Shown piece by piece: positions 18,391 through 27,575 of a DNA stretch of 57,315 bases. The position numbers were made by a program, and so were the translations under genes. Under the pieces are notes generated by a model. It saw only the letters and a list, made by a program, of their open reading frames with translations. It was not told the DNA's origin and did not search any database. The DNA is from Curtobacterium sp. MCBA15_001 (lineage in GTDB: Bacteria; Actinomycetota; Actinomycetes; Actinomycetales; Microbacteriaceae). The DNA lies in contig NZ_MJGI01000007.1 in NCBI RefSeq assembly GCF_001864835.1, forward strand, positions 84,371 through 141,685, in the 5' to 3' direction. How positions within the stretch are numbered: position 1 is the first letter of the stretch; the number at the start of each line of letters is the position of its first letter.

Positions 18391-19954
18391 AGAGCTTGTT
18401 CCCGCAGGAGTACGCGGCCGCGGTGACGGCGTCGAGCGCGGGCAGTGCTGCCGCGCGCGAGGAACCGATCGCGTAGAACGCGAACGTCAGCTTCGTGCCG
18501 TCGGCGGCGTCGATGTAGCCGCCGAGGGTGTTCGCGCTGTCGATCCACCCCGTCTTCGCGTGTACCTTGCCCCGGGCGACGGCGTTCGCCCCGGTGAAGC
18601 GGCTGGACAGCGTGCCCGACTGTCCGGCGACGGGCAGCGCCTGCGCCAGCGTGCCGAGGCCGTTCGCCCCGGCCGCGACCGGGACCATGAGGTGGGCGAC
18701 GAAGTCCGGGGAGACGGCGTTGGCGGCGCTCTCGCCGGAGCCGTCCTTGATGACGATCCCCGACGGGTCGACGCCGTAGGTCGCCAACGCCTTCTGGTAC
18801 ACGCCGGTCAGGGACGCCGCGGACCCGTTCGCGCCGGACACCCGGGAGGAGATCCGCGCGAGCATCTCGGCGAGGGTGTTGTCGGAGTTCGGGATCATCT
18901 GCCCGATGAGCGTCGACACGGGCTGCGAGTCGACCTGGGCGATCGTGGTCTGGCTGGTGGTCGCTCGCTTGACGATCTGGGCGTTCCCCGCGCCGACGAC
19001 CCCCGCGTTCGCGAGAGCGGAGCGGAACGCCGCACCGGCACGGCCGACCGGGTCCTCCGAGCGCGGTGAGGTCGCAGCGCCCGGGTTCGCACGGTCACCG
19101 TCGACCATGAGCGCCGTGACCTCGGGCTGGTACCCGATGGTGCGCTCGCTGACGGGCCACGTCGGGTCCCAGGCGTCGGCGTCGTCCCAGTAGGAGTCGT
19201 CGGTGACGATCGTCGTGACCGGGGTGTCGCCGAGCTTCGCCTTCACCTGGGCGGCGAGCTGCCCCAGCGTCGGTGCGCCCGGGTAGACGGTCGCCCCGCC
19301 GGCGGACAGCGTGGCATCGCCGTGTCCGACGATCGCGATCACGCCGTTGCCCTCGTCCGTGACGGTGGTCGGGATGGTGTGCCCGGCACCGAGCACTGCG
19401 AGGGCGGTGGCCGTCGTCAGGGTCTTCATCACACTGCCGGTCTGCGCGGCCGTGTCGCCCTTGCGCGAGAACAGCTGCTCCCCCGTCGTGGCGTTCATGA
19501 CGTAGCCCTCGAATTCGCCGAGGCCGGCTGCGGACGCGGGCCCGGCGATCGAGCACGTCCGGATCGCACTCGGACCGGGAGCGTCGGCCGGCTTGGTCCG
19601 CGGCGCGACCGTCGGCGTCGGCGTCACGCTCGGGGAGGCCGTGGCGGACGCGGTGCCGCTGGATGCCGAAGCCGACGCTGCAGCGACCGGGGTGCTGGAC
19701 GGCGAAGTCATCGCCGTGGCGACGGCGACCGCGCCGCCGGACCCAAGGACCAGGACCGCGGCCAGTCCCCCGACGGCCCACGGCACGGGCTTCCGCGCGA
19801 TGGCCGCACGCAGACCCGCCAGTGCCCCGGACAGGCCCGTGGCCCCGGACACGCGCGCGGCACCCGGCAGGCGCGCCGCGCCGGGACGCTTCGTGGTCTC
19901 GGACGGACGCGTGGGCTCGGACGGACGGGTGGGGTCGGTCGGTTGCTCGGACAT
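18380..19954 (-). CDS. dacB: D-alanyl-D-alanine carboxypeptidase / endopeptidase (PBP4 type)
   Basis: 524 residues. A low-complexity cytoplasmic tail (about 1-50) precedes a single membrane segment (VPWAVGGLAAVLVLGSGGA). A Ser/Ala/Thr-rich linker and the peptidase S13 domain follow. The three penicillin-binding motifs are present: SVMK (SxxK), SDN (SxN) and KTG in HAKTGW. It trims or cleaves peptidoglycan peptides outside the membrane. The ATG at 19954 is 8 bases after TAGGAT (19963-19968), so it is likely leaderless. Confidence 0.92.
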   Translation of the reverse strand: MSEQPTDPTRPSEPTRPSETTKRPGAARLPGAARVSGATGLSGALAGLRAAIARKPVPWAVGGLAAVLVLGSGGAVAVATAMTSPSSTPVAAASASASSGTASATASPSVTPTPTVAPRTKPADAPGPSAIRTCSIAGPASAAGLGEFEGYVMNATTGEQLFSRKGDTAAQTGSVMKTLTTATALAVLGAGHTIPTTVTDEGNGVIAIVGHGDATLSAGGATVYPGAPTLGQLAAQVKAKLGDTPVTTIVTDDSYWDDADAWDPTWPVSERTIGYQPEVTALMVDGDRANPGAATSPRSEDPVGRAGAAFRSALANAGVVGAGNAQIVKRATTSQTTIAQVDSQPVSTLIGQMIPNSDNTLAEMLARISSRVSGANGSAASLTGVYQKALATYGVDPSGIVIKDGSGESAANAVSPDFVAHLMVPVAAGANGLGTLAQALPVAGQSGTLSSRFTGANAVARGKVHAKTGWIDSANTLGGYIDAADGTKLTFAFYAIGSSRAAALPALDAVTAAAYSCGNKLSGN

Positions 19955-20027
19955 CGGGGACGATCCTACGGAACTGCGGCAGGAGCCTCCAGGCCGTCCC
20001 CCCGGATCGGTGGAGCGACGAGCGGTC

Positions 20028-21026
20028 TCAGCCGTCTGTGGAGGAGGTCCCGTCTGCCGCGTACCGGACGCCGACCTGTCGACGTGCCTCGTCCATGACC
20101 GCCATCACGGCGACCGTGCCGTCGGGCGTCATCGCACCGGTCCCGTGGTCGCCGGAGGCGATCATCGCCTCGAACGCCCGGACCTCGTGCGCGTAGCCGG
20201 TCAGCTCCTCGCGCCCGTCGAACTCCTCGACCACGGCGCCGTCGCGGTCGCGGATGCGCCACGTCGTCGGGGTGAACCAGGTGTGGTCGAGGTCGATCCG
20301 ACCGTCCTCGCCGATGACCGAGGCCGTGTTCGGGCTGGCGAGGTCGAGCGCGAAGTGCAGCGTCGACTGAGCGCCGCCGTCGTGGGTGAGCACGATGCCC
20401 ATCTGTGTGTCGACGCCCTGGTCGCTGAGGGTCCCGGCAGCGGCGACGCCCGTCACCGCGCCGAGGACGTCGACCGCGAACGACACCGGGTAGACGCCGA
20501 GGTCGAGGATCGCGCCACCGCCGAGCGCGGGGTCGTTGAGCCGGTGAGCGGGATCGCTCGGCAGCGCCTGGTGGTGCGTGGCCTCGACGAGCCGCGGACG
20601 ACCGATGCGTCCCTCGGCGACCACCTGACGGATCATCGTCATCTGTGGCAGGAACCGGGTCCACATCGCCTCCATGACGGCGACCCCGCGCTCCCGGGCC
20701 GCGTCGAACACCCGCTCGGCCTCGGCAGCGGTGATCGTGAACGCCTTCTCGACCAGGACGTGCTTGCCGGCGGTGATCGCGAGCAGGGCGTCCTCGGCGT
20801 GCCGCGAGTGCGGCGTGGCGACGTAGACGGCGTCGACCTCCGGGTCCGCGACCAGGTCCTCGTAGCTGCCGTGCGCCCGCGGGACGCCGAACTCCGCCGC
20901 GAACGTGTCCGCACCCGTCTGCGTGCGGCTGCCCACCGCGACGAACTCCACCCCCGCCCGGACGCAGTCGCCGACGAAGGACCGGGCGATGCCGCCGGTC
21001 CCGATGACTCCCCATCGAACGGTCAT
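20028..21026 (-). CDS. Gfo/Idh/MocA-family oxidoreductase
   Basis: 332 residues. The Rossmann domain starts with WGVIGTGGIARSF, and EKAF (VLVEKAFT) is the family EKP-type motif. The C-terminal domain contains GGGAILDLGVYPV. Members are NAD(P)-dependent sugar or inositol dehydrogenases; the substrate is unknown. No sugar gene cluster adjoins it. On the minus strand TAGACA lies 6 bases before the ATG, a possible weak leaderless promoter. It is separated by 73 bases from dacB, which is downstream on the same strand. Confidence 0.9.
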   Translation of the reverse strand: MTVRWGVIGTGGIARSFVGDCVRAGVEFVAVGSRTQTGADTFAAEFGVPRAHGSYEDLVADPEVDAVYVATPHSRHAEDALLAITAGKHVLVEKAFTITAAEAERVFDAARERGVAVMEAMWTRFLPQMTMIRQVVAEGRIGRPRLVEATHHQALPSDPAHRLNDPALGGGAILDLGVYPVSFAVDVLGAVTGVAAAGTLSDQGVDTQMGIVLTHDGGAQSTLHFALDLASPNTASVIGEDGRIDLDHTWFTPTTWRIRDRDGAVVEEFDGREELTGYAHEVRAFEAMIASGDHGTGAMTPDGTVAVMAVMDEARRQVGVRYAADGTSSTDG

Positions 21027-21192
21027 GAGGCCTGTCTACCAGGCGGTCCTCCGCGGGCCGTCCTCCACAGGTCGGTCGGACAGACGACGTGTCCACAGCC
21101 ACCGGGTCGGTCTGGACTTCACGGCCGATTGCCAGCTAGCGTGCTCGAACGGCCCTCGATCGGGGGTCGTCGACTGTCAGATCAGGAACCCC

Positions 21193-22890
21193 ATGCGCCG
21201 TACTGCGTCCTCGTCCCGGTTGTCCTCAGCATCTCGTCTCCTCACCGTCGCCGCGGTCGGCACGGCGCTCGTGGTCACCTCGACGGTCGTGGGCGGTGCG
21301 TCCGCGTCGGCACACGGCTGGGCGCCACCCGGGCACGGGCACGACCCGGACGCGGGTCTGACGCCACGCACCTCCTTTACCATGGCTGCCGACGGGTCCT
21401 CCGGCGCGACGCAGGGCGGCGAAGGCATCCCGAACATCGACTCGGTCAAGAAGACGATCGCCACCTACTACGGCGACCCCGGCACGGGCATCGCGGACAA
21501 GACCGATTCGCCGTACATCCGTGAGATGCGCTCGATCGTCGACCAGCAGACCCGCCAGCTCCGGCAGGTCCACGACCGCGCTGTGCGCCGGGGTCAGAAA
21601 CCCGCGATCGTGCTCGACGCCGACGACACCACCCTCTGGACCTACGACATGGAGGTCGCCGACATGCACTTCGTGTTCGACCCGGCCGAACAGGACGTCT
21701 GGGTCCAGGACCAGCGCTTCCCCGCCACGCCCTCCATGGTCGAGTTCGTCGACACCGCGTCGAGCATGGGCTTCACCGTGTTCGGGTTGACCGGCCGGAA
21801 CGACGACCAGAAGGCCGCCACGCTGGCCAACCTGACCAAGGTCGGGTACCAGGGCTTCACGGCCGACCACTACTTCACGAAGTGGACCGGCGTCGGCGCC
21901 TCACAGCAGCCCGACTACGTCACGTGCGCCACCGCGAAGTGCACCACGGTGGAGTACAAGGCCCAGACCCGCAAGCACATCGAGCAGGACCTGGGCTACG
22001 ACATCACGCTGAACATCGGTGACCAGTGGAGCGACCTGCAGGGCGGGTACGCGGACCGCAGCGTGAAGCTGCCGAACCCGACCTACTTCCTGCCCTCAGC
22101 GGACCTGCCGGGCGTCTCGGAGCCGTGGCTGGCTCCGCGGACCCACTTCACGATGGCTGCCGACGGGTCGTCCGGTGCGACGCAGGGCGGCGAAGGCATC
22201 CCGAACATCGACTCGGTCAAGTCGACGATCGCCACCTACTACGGCGACCCGGGCACGGGCATCGCGGACGAGACCGATTCGCCGTACATCCGTGAGATGC
22301 GCTCGATCGTCGCCCGCCAGGCGCCGGTGATCGCCGCCCAGTGCGCCGCCGGGCGGTACCAGCACCGCAACCCGGCGATCGTGCTCGATGCCGACGACAC
22401 GACGCTCTGGACCTACGACATGGAGGTCGCCGACATGCACTTCGTGTTCGACCCCGCCGAACAGGACGTCTGGGTCCAGGACCAGCGCTTCCCCGCGACC
22501 CCGTCGATGCCCTCGCTCGCCGGGATCGCGCAGCGCGCCGGATGCACCGTGATCGGGCTGACCGGTCGGAACGACGACCAGAAGGCGGCGACGATCGCCA
22601 ACCTGCAGCGCGTGGGGTACCCGCAGGTCGCCGCCGAACAGCACGGCACCCAGACGTACTACACCAAGTGGACCGGGGTCGGTGCCTCACAGCAGCCCGC
22701 GTACGTCACGTGTGCCACGGCGAAGTGCACCACCGTCGAGTACAAGTCGCAGACCCGCGTCCACATCGAGTCGCCGAGCGGCGGCCGGTACGACATCGTC
22801 GCGAACGTCGGCGACCAGTACAGCGACCTGCTCGGCGGCGCTGCCGACCGCAGCGTGAAGCTGCCGAACCCGACGTACTACCTGCCGTGA
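21193..22890 (+). CDS. Secreted acid phosphatase with two tandem HAD (class IIIB) domains
   Basis: 565 residues. A signal peptide (basic N-terminus, hydrophobic about 15-35, ASASA before a probable cleavage) is followed by two copies of one phosphatase domain, each about 255 residues, starting at PRTSFTMAADG (about 58) and PRTHFTMAADG (about 315). Both keep the HAD motifs: nucleophile DADDT (about 142 and 399), GLTGRND, TKWTG and the acidic GDQWSD or GDQYSD. Both also have a CATAKC pair that could form a disulfide. The family normally has one domain. ATG at 21193 follows a weak AGGA site. Both domains look active; the substrate is unknown. Confidence 0.88.
   Translation: MRRTASSSRLSSASRLLTVAAVGTALVVTSTVVGGASASAHGWAPPGHGHDPDAGLTPRTSFTMAADGSSGATQGGEGIPNIDSVKKTIATYYGDPGTGIADKTDSPYIREMRSIVDQQTRQLRQVHDRAVRRGQKPAIVLDADDTTLWTYDMEVADMHFVFDPAEQDVWVQDQRFPATPSMVEFVDTASSMGFTVFGLTGRNDDQKAATLANLTKVGYQGFTADHYFTKWTGVGASQQPDYVTCATAKCTTVEYKAQTRKHIEQDLGYDITLNIGDQWSDLQGGYADRSVKLPNPTYFLPSADLPGVSEPWLAPRTHFTMAADGSSGATQGGEGIPNIDSVKSTIATYYGDPGTGIADETDSPYIREMRSIVARQAPVIAAQCAAGRYQHRNPAIVLDADDTTLWTYDMEVADMHFVFDPAEQDVWVQDQRFPATPSMPSLAGIAQRAGCTVIGLTGRNDDQKAATIANLQRVGYPQVAAEQHGTQTYYTKWTGVGASQQPAYVTCATAKCTTVEYKSQTRVHIESPSGGRYDIVANVGDQYSDLLGGAADRSVKLPNPTYYLP
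21364..22887 (+). repeat. 771-bp in-frame tandem duplication inside the phosphatase gene
   Basis: The second copy begins 771 bases (257 codons) after the first (21364 and 22135). Long stretches are nearly identical at DNA level, for example around 21382-21535 against 22153-22306, and 21646-21735 against 22417-22506. The middle (from about 21540) and C-terminal parts have diverged, and copy 2 has a small insertion. Confidence 0.9.
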
Positions 22891-22920
22891 GCGCGTAGCG
22901 TCCGACGTGACCGGTGTGCC

Positions 22921-22963
22921 GGACAGGAGGCTCGGTGGCGGGATCGCCACGGGCCTCCCGTCC
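22921..22963. terminator. Imperfect palindrome after the phosphatase gene (family A variant)
   Basis: GGACAGGAGG...GTGGCG-GGAT-CGCCAC...CCTCCCGTCC: the outer and inner parts pair, with a few mismatches. It matches the flanks (GGACGGGAGG/CCTCCCGTCC) of the family A element but has a different centre. It lies 31 bases after the phosphatase stop. The rest of the 22891-23049 spacer shows no gene. Confidence 0.65.
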
Positions 22964-23049
22964 GGCTCGTCGTCAGCCGCTCCCGTGGTGTGCGGCGGCA
23001 CTGTCCGGTCGGGTCCGCGCGCCGACGCGGACGGCGCGAGGAGGCGACC

Positions 23050-24807
23050 GTGGACGAACCAGCACCGTGGTGGACCGACGCGGTCGTGTACCAGGTCTAC
23101 CCACGCAGCTTCGCGGACGGCAACGGGGACGGGGTCGGCGACCTGGCCGGGCTCCGCCGTCGGCTCGACCACATCGCGGACCTCGGCGTCGACGTCGTCT
23201 GGCTGTCGCCCGTGTACCGATCCCCGCAGGCCGACAACGGCTACGACATCAGCGACTACGAGGACATCGACCCGCTGTTCGGCACGCTCGACGAGTTCGA
23301 CGCGCTCCTGGTCGAGGTGCACCGCCGCGGGATGAAGCTCGTGATGGACCTGGTCGTCAACCACTCCAGCGACCAGCACCCCTGGTTCCAGGCCGCGAAG
23401 ACCGGCCGACACTGCCCGAAGCACGACTGGTACATCTGGCGCGACCCGGTGGACGGACACGAGCCGAACGAGTGGCGCGCCGCGTTCGGTGGCCCAGCCT
23501 GGTCGTGGGACCCCGGCACCGGCCAGTACTACCTGCACATGTTCACGCCGCAGCAGCCGGACCTGAACTGGGACAACACCGACATGCGCGCCGCGGTGTA
23601 CGCGATGATGAACCACTGGCTGGACCGCGGCGTCGACGGCTTCCGGATGGACGTCATCAACCACATCGCGAAGGACCCCGCCGCCCTCGCGGACGGCAGC
23701 GCCGCGTACGTCATGCAGCCGCGCATCCACGACCACCTACAGGAGATGCACGAGCGGGTGTTCGCCGGCCGTGACGCCCTGCTGACCGTGGGCGAGATGC
23801 CGGGGGTCACCGTCGAGGACGCCGCGTTGTTCACCGACCCGGCACGCCACGAGCTCGACATGGTGTTCCAGTTCGAGCACGTCGGGCTCGACCACGGTGC
23901 GGGGTCGAAGTTCGACAACCGGCCGTTCGACCTGCCCGCGCTCAAGGCCTCGCTCGCCCGCTGGCAGACCGGGCTGGCCGCGGCCGGGTGGAACTCGCTC
24001 TACCTGGCCAACCACGACCAGCCGCGGCCGGTTTCCCGCTTCGGCGCCGCCGCGGTCGCCGCTGCCCACGGCTTCGAGGCCGACCCGTTCGCCCTGCGCT
24101 ACGAGTCGGCGACCCTGCTGGCGACCGTGCTGCACCTGCACCGCGGGACGCCCTACCTGTACCAGGGCGACGAGATCGGCATGGTGAACGCCGGGTTCGA
24201 CGCGCTCGACGACTACCGCGACGTCGAGTCGCTCAACTGGTTCCGCGGGGCCGTCGGCCGGGGCATGCCCGTGGCCGAGGCCCTCCGGTCCCTCGCGGTC
24301 CGCAGCCGGGACAACGCGCGGACGCCGATCCCCTGGGACGACACCACACCGGCCGGCGGGTTCTCCGAGGTCGAACCGTGGATCGGCATGGGCCAGGGCT
24401 GGCCGCGGGTCACCGTCGCCGCCGACCGGGCAGCCGGGGACCGGTCGGTGTACGAGCACCACCGTCGGCTCATCGCCCTGCGGCACGCGTCACGCACCGT
24501 CCAGCTCGGGGAGTTCACCCTGCTCGAGCCCGACCACCCGGAGCTCTGGGCGTTCACGCGGTCGCTGTCGGACGGGTCGGAGGTGCCGCTCGTCGTCGTC
24601 GCCAACCTGTCGTCGTCGGAGCTCACCCTGCCGGCTGTCGTCGAGGGACGGCTCGGCCCGTGCGTGCTCGGCAACCTCGGGGCGGTGTCAGCCGGGACGG
24701 TGTCGGCCGGTGCGGTGTCGGCCGGGACGGCGCCGGTTGGGACGGTGCCGGCCGGTGCGGTCGGCCGGCTCGCTGCGTGGGAGGCCCGGGTGCACGAGCA
24801 GGCGTGA
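23050..24807 (+). CDS. Alpha-glucosidase / oligo-1,6-glucosidase (GH13)
   Basis: 585 residues. It begins WWTDAVVYQVYPRSFADGNG, as in GH13 alpha-glucosidases. Conserved regions are DLVVNHSS, GFRMDVINHI (nucleophile Asp), VGEM (acid Glu) and LANHDQPR. The enzyme cleaves alpha-1,4 or alpha-1,6 glucosidic bonds in short oligosaccharides and has no signal peptide, so it is cytoplasmic. GTG at 23050 has GAGGAGG upstream. Near the C-terminus five pentapeptide repeats (AVSAG/TVSAG type) interrupt the beta domain. No sugar transporter adjoins it. Confidence 0.93.
   Translation: MDEPAPWWTDAVVYQVYPRSFADGNGDGVGDLAGLRRRLDHIADLGVDVVWLSPVYRSPQADNGYDISDYEDIDPLFGTLDEFDALLVEVHRRGMKLVMDLVVNHSSDQHPWFQAAKTGRHCPKHDWYIWRDPVDGHEPNEWRAAFGGPAWSWDPGTGQYYLHMFTPQQPDLNWDNTDMRAAVYAMMNHWLDRGVDGFRMDVINHIAKDPAALADGSAAYVMQPRIHDHLQEMHERVFAGRDALLTVGEMPGVTVEDAALFTDPARHELDMVFQFEHVGLDHGAGSKFDNRPFDLPALKASLARWQTGLAAAGWNSLYLANHDQPRPVSRFGAAAVAAAHGFEADPFALRYESATLLATVLHLHRGTPYLYQGDEIGMVNAGFDALDDYRDVESLNWFRGAVGRGMPVAEALRSLAVRSRDNARTPIPWDDTTPAGGFSEVEPWIGMGQGWPRVTVAADRAAGDRSVYEHHRRLIALRHASRTVQLGEFTLLEPDHPELWAFTRSLSDGSEVPLVVVANLSSSELTLPAVVEGRLGPCVLGNLGAVSAGTVSAGAVSAGTAPVGTVPAGAVGRLAAWEARVHEQA
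24682..24756 (+). repeat. Five 15-bp tandem repeats in the glucosidase gene
   Basis: Units of the form RCGGTGTCGGCCGGK at 24682, 24697, 24712, 24727 and 24742. They encode AVSAG, TVSAG, AVSAG, TAPVG and TVPAG. The reading frame is kept, so the copy number could vary without breaking the protein. Confidence 0.88.
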
Positions 24808-24861
24808 TCTCATCCGTTCGGGGGAGGATACCGCGTCACGCCCTGTCGTACCGTGGCCGCC

Positions 24862-25779
24862 GTGATCGAAGTCGACCATCTCACCAAACGATACGGTCCG
24901 AAGCTCGCCGTCGACGACGTCTCCTTCGTCGTGCGACCGGGCAGCGTGACCGGCTTCCTCGGGCCGAACGGCGCCGGGAAGTCCACCACGATGCGCATGA
25001 TCATGGGGCTGGACCGACCCACCTCCGGCAGCGCCACGGTGAACGGGAGGCCCTACCAGACCTTCCGAGACCCGCTGCGGCAGGTGGGCGCCCTCCTCGA
25101 GGCCAAGGCCGTGCACACCGGCCGGAGCGCGTACGCCCACCTGCTCTCGCTGGCCGCGACCCACGGCATCCCGAAGGCCCGCGTCCACGAGGTCATCGAG
25201 ATGACGGGGTTGGAGTCGGTCGCGCGCAAGCGTGTGGGCGGGTTCTCGCTCGGCATGGGGCAGCGTCTCGGCATCGCGGCCGCGCTCATCGGTGACCCGA
25301 GGACGCTCATCCTCGACGAGCCAGTGAACGGACTCGACCCGGACGGCGTGGTGTGGGTCCGTCAGCTCGCCCGGCGGATGGCCGCAGAGGGACGGACCGT
25401 CTTCCTCTCCAGCCATCTGATGAGCGAGATGGCGCAGACCGCCGACCGCGTCGTCGTGCTCGGCCGCGGTCGTGTGCTCGCCGATGCGCCGATCTCCGAG
25501 TTCGTCGCCGGTCCCGAGGGCGGTGGCGCACGCGTCGTCGTCCGGACGCCCGCTCCGGACCAGCTCTTCGCCGCGATCGGCCAGGCGGCGACCGCCGTGA
25601 CGCCGCGCGACGACGGGTCCTTCCTGGTCGTCGGCCCCGACGCACCGTCGATCGGTGCCGTCGCTGCACGGGCCGGCGTCGTCCTGCACGAACTCACCCC
25701 CATGGGCGCCAGCCTCGAGGAGGCCTACATGGCGCTCACCCGCGACGACGTCGAGTACCGATCGGAGGGCGCGCGATGA
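24862..25779 (+). CDS. ABC transporter ATP-binding protein (ABC-2 type)
   Basis: 305 residues. Walker A is GPNGAGKST, the signature is a divergent FSLGMGQRLG, and Walker B is LILDEP followed by VNGLDPDG and SSHLMSEM. The C-terminal 90 residues are the extra domain common in BcrA/NatA-like drug or sodium exporters. The GTG at 24862 lies exactly 7 bases after TACCGT (24849-24854); the in-frame GTG at 24853 would lie inside that hexamer, so 24862 is chosen. It overlaps the permease gene by ATGA. Confidence 0.92.
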   Translation: MIEVDHLTKRYGPKLAVDDVSFVVRPGSVTGFLGPNGAGKSTTMRMIMGLDRPTSGSATVNGRPYQTFRDPLRQVGALLEAKAVHTGRSAYAHLLSLAATHGIPKARVHEVIEMTGLESVARKRVGGFSLGMGQRLGIAAALIGDPRTLILDEPVNGLDPDGVVWVRQLARRMAAEGRTVFLSSHLMSEMAQTADRVVVLGRGRVLADAPISEFVAGPEGGGARVVVRTPAPDQLFAAIGQAATAVTPRDDGSFLVVGPDAPSIGAVAARAGVVLHELTPMGASLEEAYMALTRDDVEYRSEGAR

Positions 25780-26615
25780 CCGCCGTCAGCACGCCGACGG
25801 GGACCGGCCTGTCCTTCCCCCACCTCGTCCGCAGCGAGTGGATCAAGCTCCGCAGCATCCGGTCCACGGTGTGGTGCTACGGCATCCTGGTCCTCCTGAC
25901 CATCGCCATGGCCGTCCTGCTCGGTGCCCTGGTCAACCGCGGCGGCCCCGCGGTGCCCACCGAGGCCGCGAACGCGCAGCTCGTCAGCATCAACACCGCC
26001 GGCGTCTCCATCACGGCGCTCGTGGTCGGGGTGCTCGGCGTGCTCATCATCACGGGTGAGTACGGCACCGGACAGATCCGCTCGACGTTCACCGCCGACC
26101 CCCGCCGCACCGGGGTCGTCCTCGCGAAGGCGTTCGTCCTCGCGGTGACCACGTTCGTCGTCAGCGCGGTGGCGACCTGGATCGGCGTCGCGATCTCGAC
26201 CCCCCTGCAGGCGGCGAACGCCGTCCGTCCGGACCTCGCCGACCCGGCTGTCATCATGCCGATCCTGGGGTCCTCGGTCTACGTGACGCTGCTCGCGCTG
26301 CTGGCGTACGGCATCGGGCTGCTCGTGAAGTCGAGTGCGGGAGGGATCGCCATCACGCTCGGGATCCTGCTCGTCCTGCCGGTCATCCTGTCGGTCTTCG
26401 CCGGACTGACGAACGCGCAGTGGGTGATGGACCTGCTCGCGCTGCTGCCGGACCAGGCCGGTTCGCACCTGTTCGCGTACGGCACCGCGGCCGCGGGGCC
26501 AGGGCCGCAGGCCGGGCTCGTGCTGAACGGGTGGGGCGGGTTCGCAGTGCTGGCGGGCGAGGTCCTCGTCGTCGGTGGTGCGGCGCTGGCTGCGGCTCGC
26601 GCGCGGGACGTCTGA
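25776..26615 (+). CDS. ABC-2 type transporter permease
   Basis: 279 residues with about six hydrophobic segments. It starts in the way typical of these permeases (LVRSEWIKLRSIRSTVW, then a first membrane helix) and carries the TGEYGTGQIRSTF segment shared by the family. It forms the membrane part of an exporter with the ATPase encoded just upstream; the start codon overlaps that gene's stop. The substrate is unknown, and there is no nearby resistance or bacteriocin gene to suggest one. Confidence 0.9.
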   Translation: MTAVSTPTGTGLSFPHLVRSEWIKLRSIRSTVWCYGILVLLTIAMAVLLGALVNRGGPAVPTEAANAQLVSINTAGVSITALVVGVLGVLIITGEYGTGQIRSTFTADPRRTGVVLAKAFVLAVTTFVVSAVATWIGVAISTPLQAANAVRPDLADPAVIMPILGSSVYVTLLALLAYGIGLLVKSSAGGIAITLGILLVLPVILSVFAGLTNAQWVMDLLALLPDQAGSHLFAYGTAAAGPGPQAGLVLNGWGGFAVLAGEVLVVGGAALAAARARDV

Positions 26616-26627
26616 CGACGCTCACGC

Positions 26628-26705
26628 AGACCGGCCGGCCGGCCGGTCTGACCGGCTGGCCGCCGGCTGGCTGGCCGCCGGCTGGCTGGCGGCTGGCTGG
26701 CTGGA
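26628..26705. repeat. GC palindrome and 15-bp GGCTGGCTGGCCGCC tandem repeats
   Basis: A 22-bp perfect palindrome of ACCGG/CCGGT type at 26628-26649 lies 12 bases after the permease stop and may act as a terminator. It is followed by about three copies of GGCTGGCTGGCCGCC-like units to about 26705. Confidence 0.75.
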
Positions 26706-26710
26706 AGCAC

Positions 26711-26742
26711 GAAGGGCCCCGTTCCGTGGATCGGGGCCCTTC
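26711..26742 (-). terminator. Terminator of tRNA-Thr
   Basis: GAAGGGCCCCG, a 10-base loop, then its exact reverse complement, 7 bases beyond the 3' end of the tRNA on the minus strand. No strong T-tract is seen beyond a few bases. Confidence 0.75.
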
Positions 26743-26749
26743 GTCGTGG

Positions 26750-26822
26750 AGCCGCCTGTCGGAATCGAACCGACGACCTATTCATTACGAGTGAATCGCT
26801 CTACCGACTGAGCTAAGGCGGC
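26750..26822 (-). tRNA. tRNA-Thr (anticodon CGT)
   Basis: The minus strand folds as a full cloverleaf: acceptor GCCGCCT with AGGCGGC, D-arm GCTC...GAGC, anticodon stem ATTCA/TGAAT with loop CTCGTAA (anticodon CGT), T-arm GTCGG-TTCGATT-CCGAC. It is 73 bases and CCA is not encoded. It reads the ACG codon. Confidence 0.96.
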
Positions 26823-26868
26823 GGACACTCCGGAAGACCGGAGCGGCACGGGTCACGACTATACAGGT

Positions 26869-27504
26869 TCAGACGAGCGAGCGCGAAACGAGCGTGCCGA
26901 GTTCGTCGAAGGAGCGCTGCAGATCGTCGACCAGGTGCGATTCCGCCGGGGACTCGGACCACTCCCACCAGGCGTGTCGCAGCGTGGCGAGGGACACCAA
27001 CGACGCGAGTCGGGCGCGTCGGTGCAGGCGCGGCTGATCGTCCGCGGCGAGCGGGTCGTCGTGGGTCATCCGCCGCGCGATCACCGACTCGAGCTCGGCC
27101 TGGAACTCCTTCATCGAGGCCATGCGCTGGCTGAACAGCTCCGGGTTCGCCCGGAGGACCGACTGCCGCTCGTTGATCAGGCCACGTTCCTCGATGAGTT
27201 CCCGCGCCGAGTGCACGAGCAGCGCGCCCACGTCGCCGAGCAGCTCCCCCGTCGGGCCGCCCTCCACGAAGATGTCGAGCGCTTCGTCGTCCGGCAGCGT
27301 GGGGTCGTCCCCGAGGATCGCCTGCTCCTTGCTCGGGAAGTAGTTGAAGAACGTCCGTGGCGAGATGTCGGCGCGGCGGGACACCTCGTCCACCGTGACC
27401 GCGGCCAGGCCGTCCTCGATCGCGATCCGGAGGGCTGCCTGCTGGATGGCGAGTCGGGTGGCGCGTCGCTTCCGCTCCCGCAGGCCGGGTTCTGCTTCGG
27501 GCAT
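26869..27504 (-). CDS. TetR-family transcriptional regulator
   Basis: 211 residues. The N-terminal HTH (about 10-56) shows RKRRATRLAIQQAALRIAIE and VDEVSRRADISPRTFFNYFPSKEQAI, a clear TetR signature. The C-terminal ligand domain resembles the MftR/AcrR C-terminal type. ATG at 27504 has GGAGGATC upstream. No divergent target gene is adjacent; the neighbours are holB (upstream, same strand) and tRNA-Thr. The target is unknown. Confidence 0.92.
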   Translation of the reverse strand: MPEAEPGLRERKRRATRLAIQQAALRIAIEDGLAAVTVDEVSRRADISPRTFFNYFPSKEQAILGDDPTLPDDEALDIFVEGGPTGELLGDVGALLVHSARELIEERGLINERQSVLRANPELFSQRMASMKEFQAELESVIARRMTHDDPLAADDQPRLHRRARLASLVSLATLRHAWWEWSESPAESHLVDDLQRSFDELGTLVSRSLV

Positions 27505-27575
27505 GCGCTGATCCTCCCACGTACGAGCCGCTCTCCGGCCGCTCCTCGGTGTGCCCTCAGCGAAGGACGTCCCGG

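Noticed and set aside
21364..22887. Possible frameshift or gene split in the phosphatase gene
   Set aside because: The frame is open throughout and both domains keep every catalytic motif; it is an in-frame duplication.
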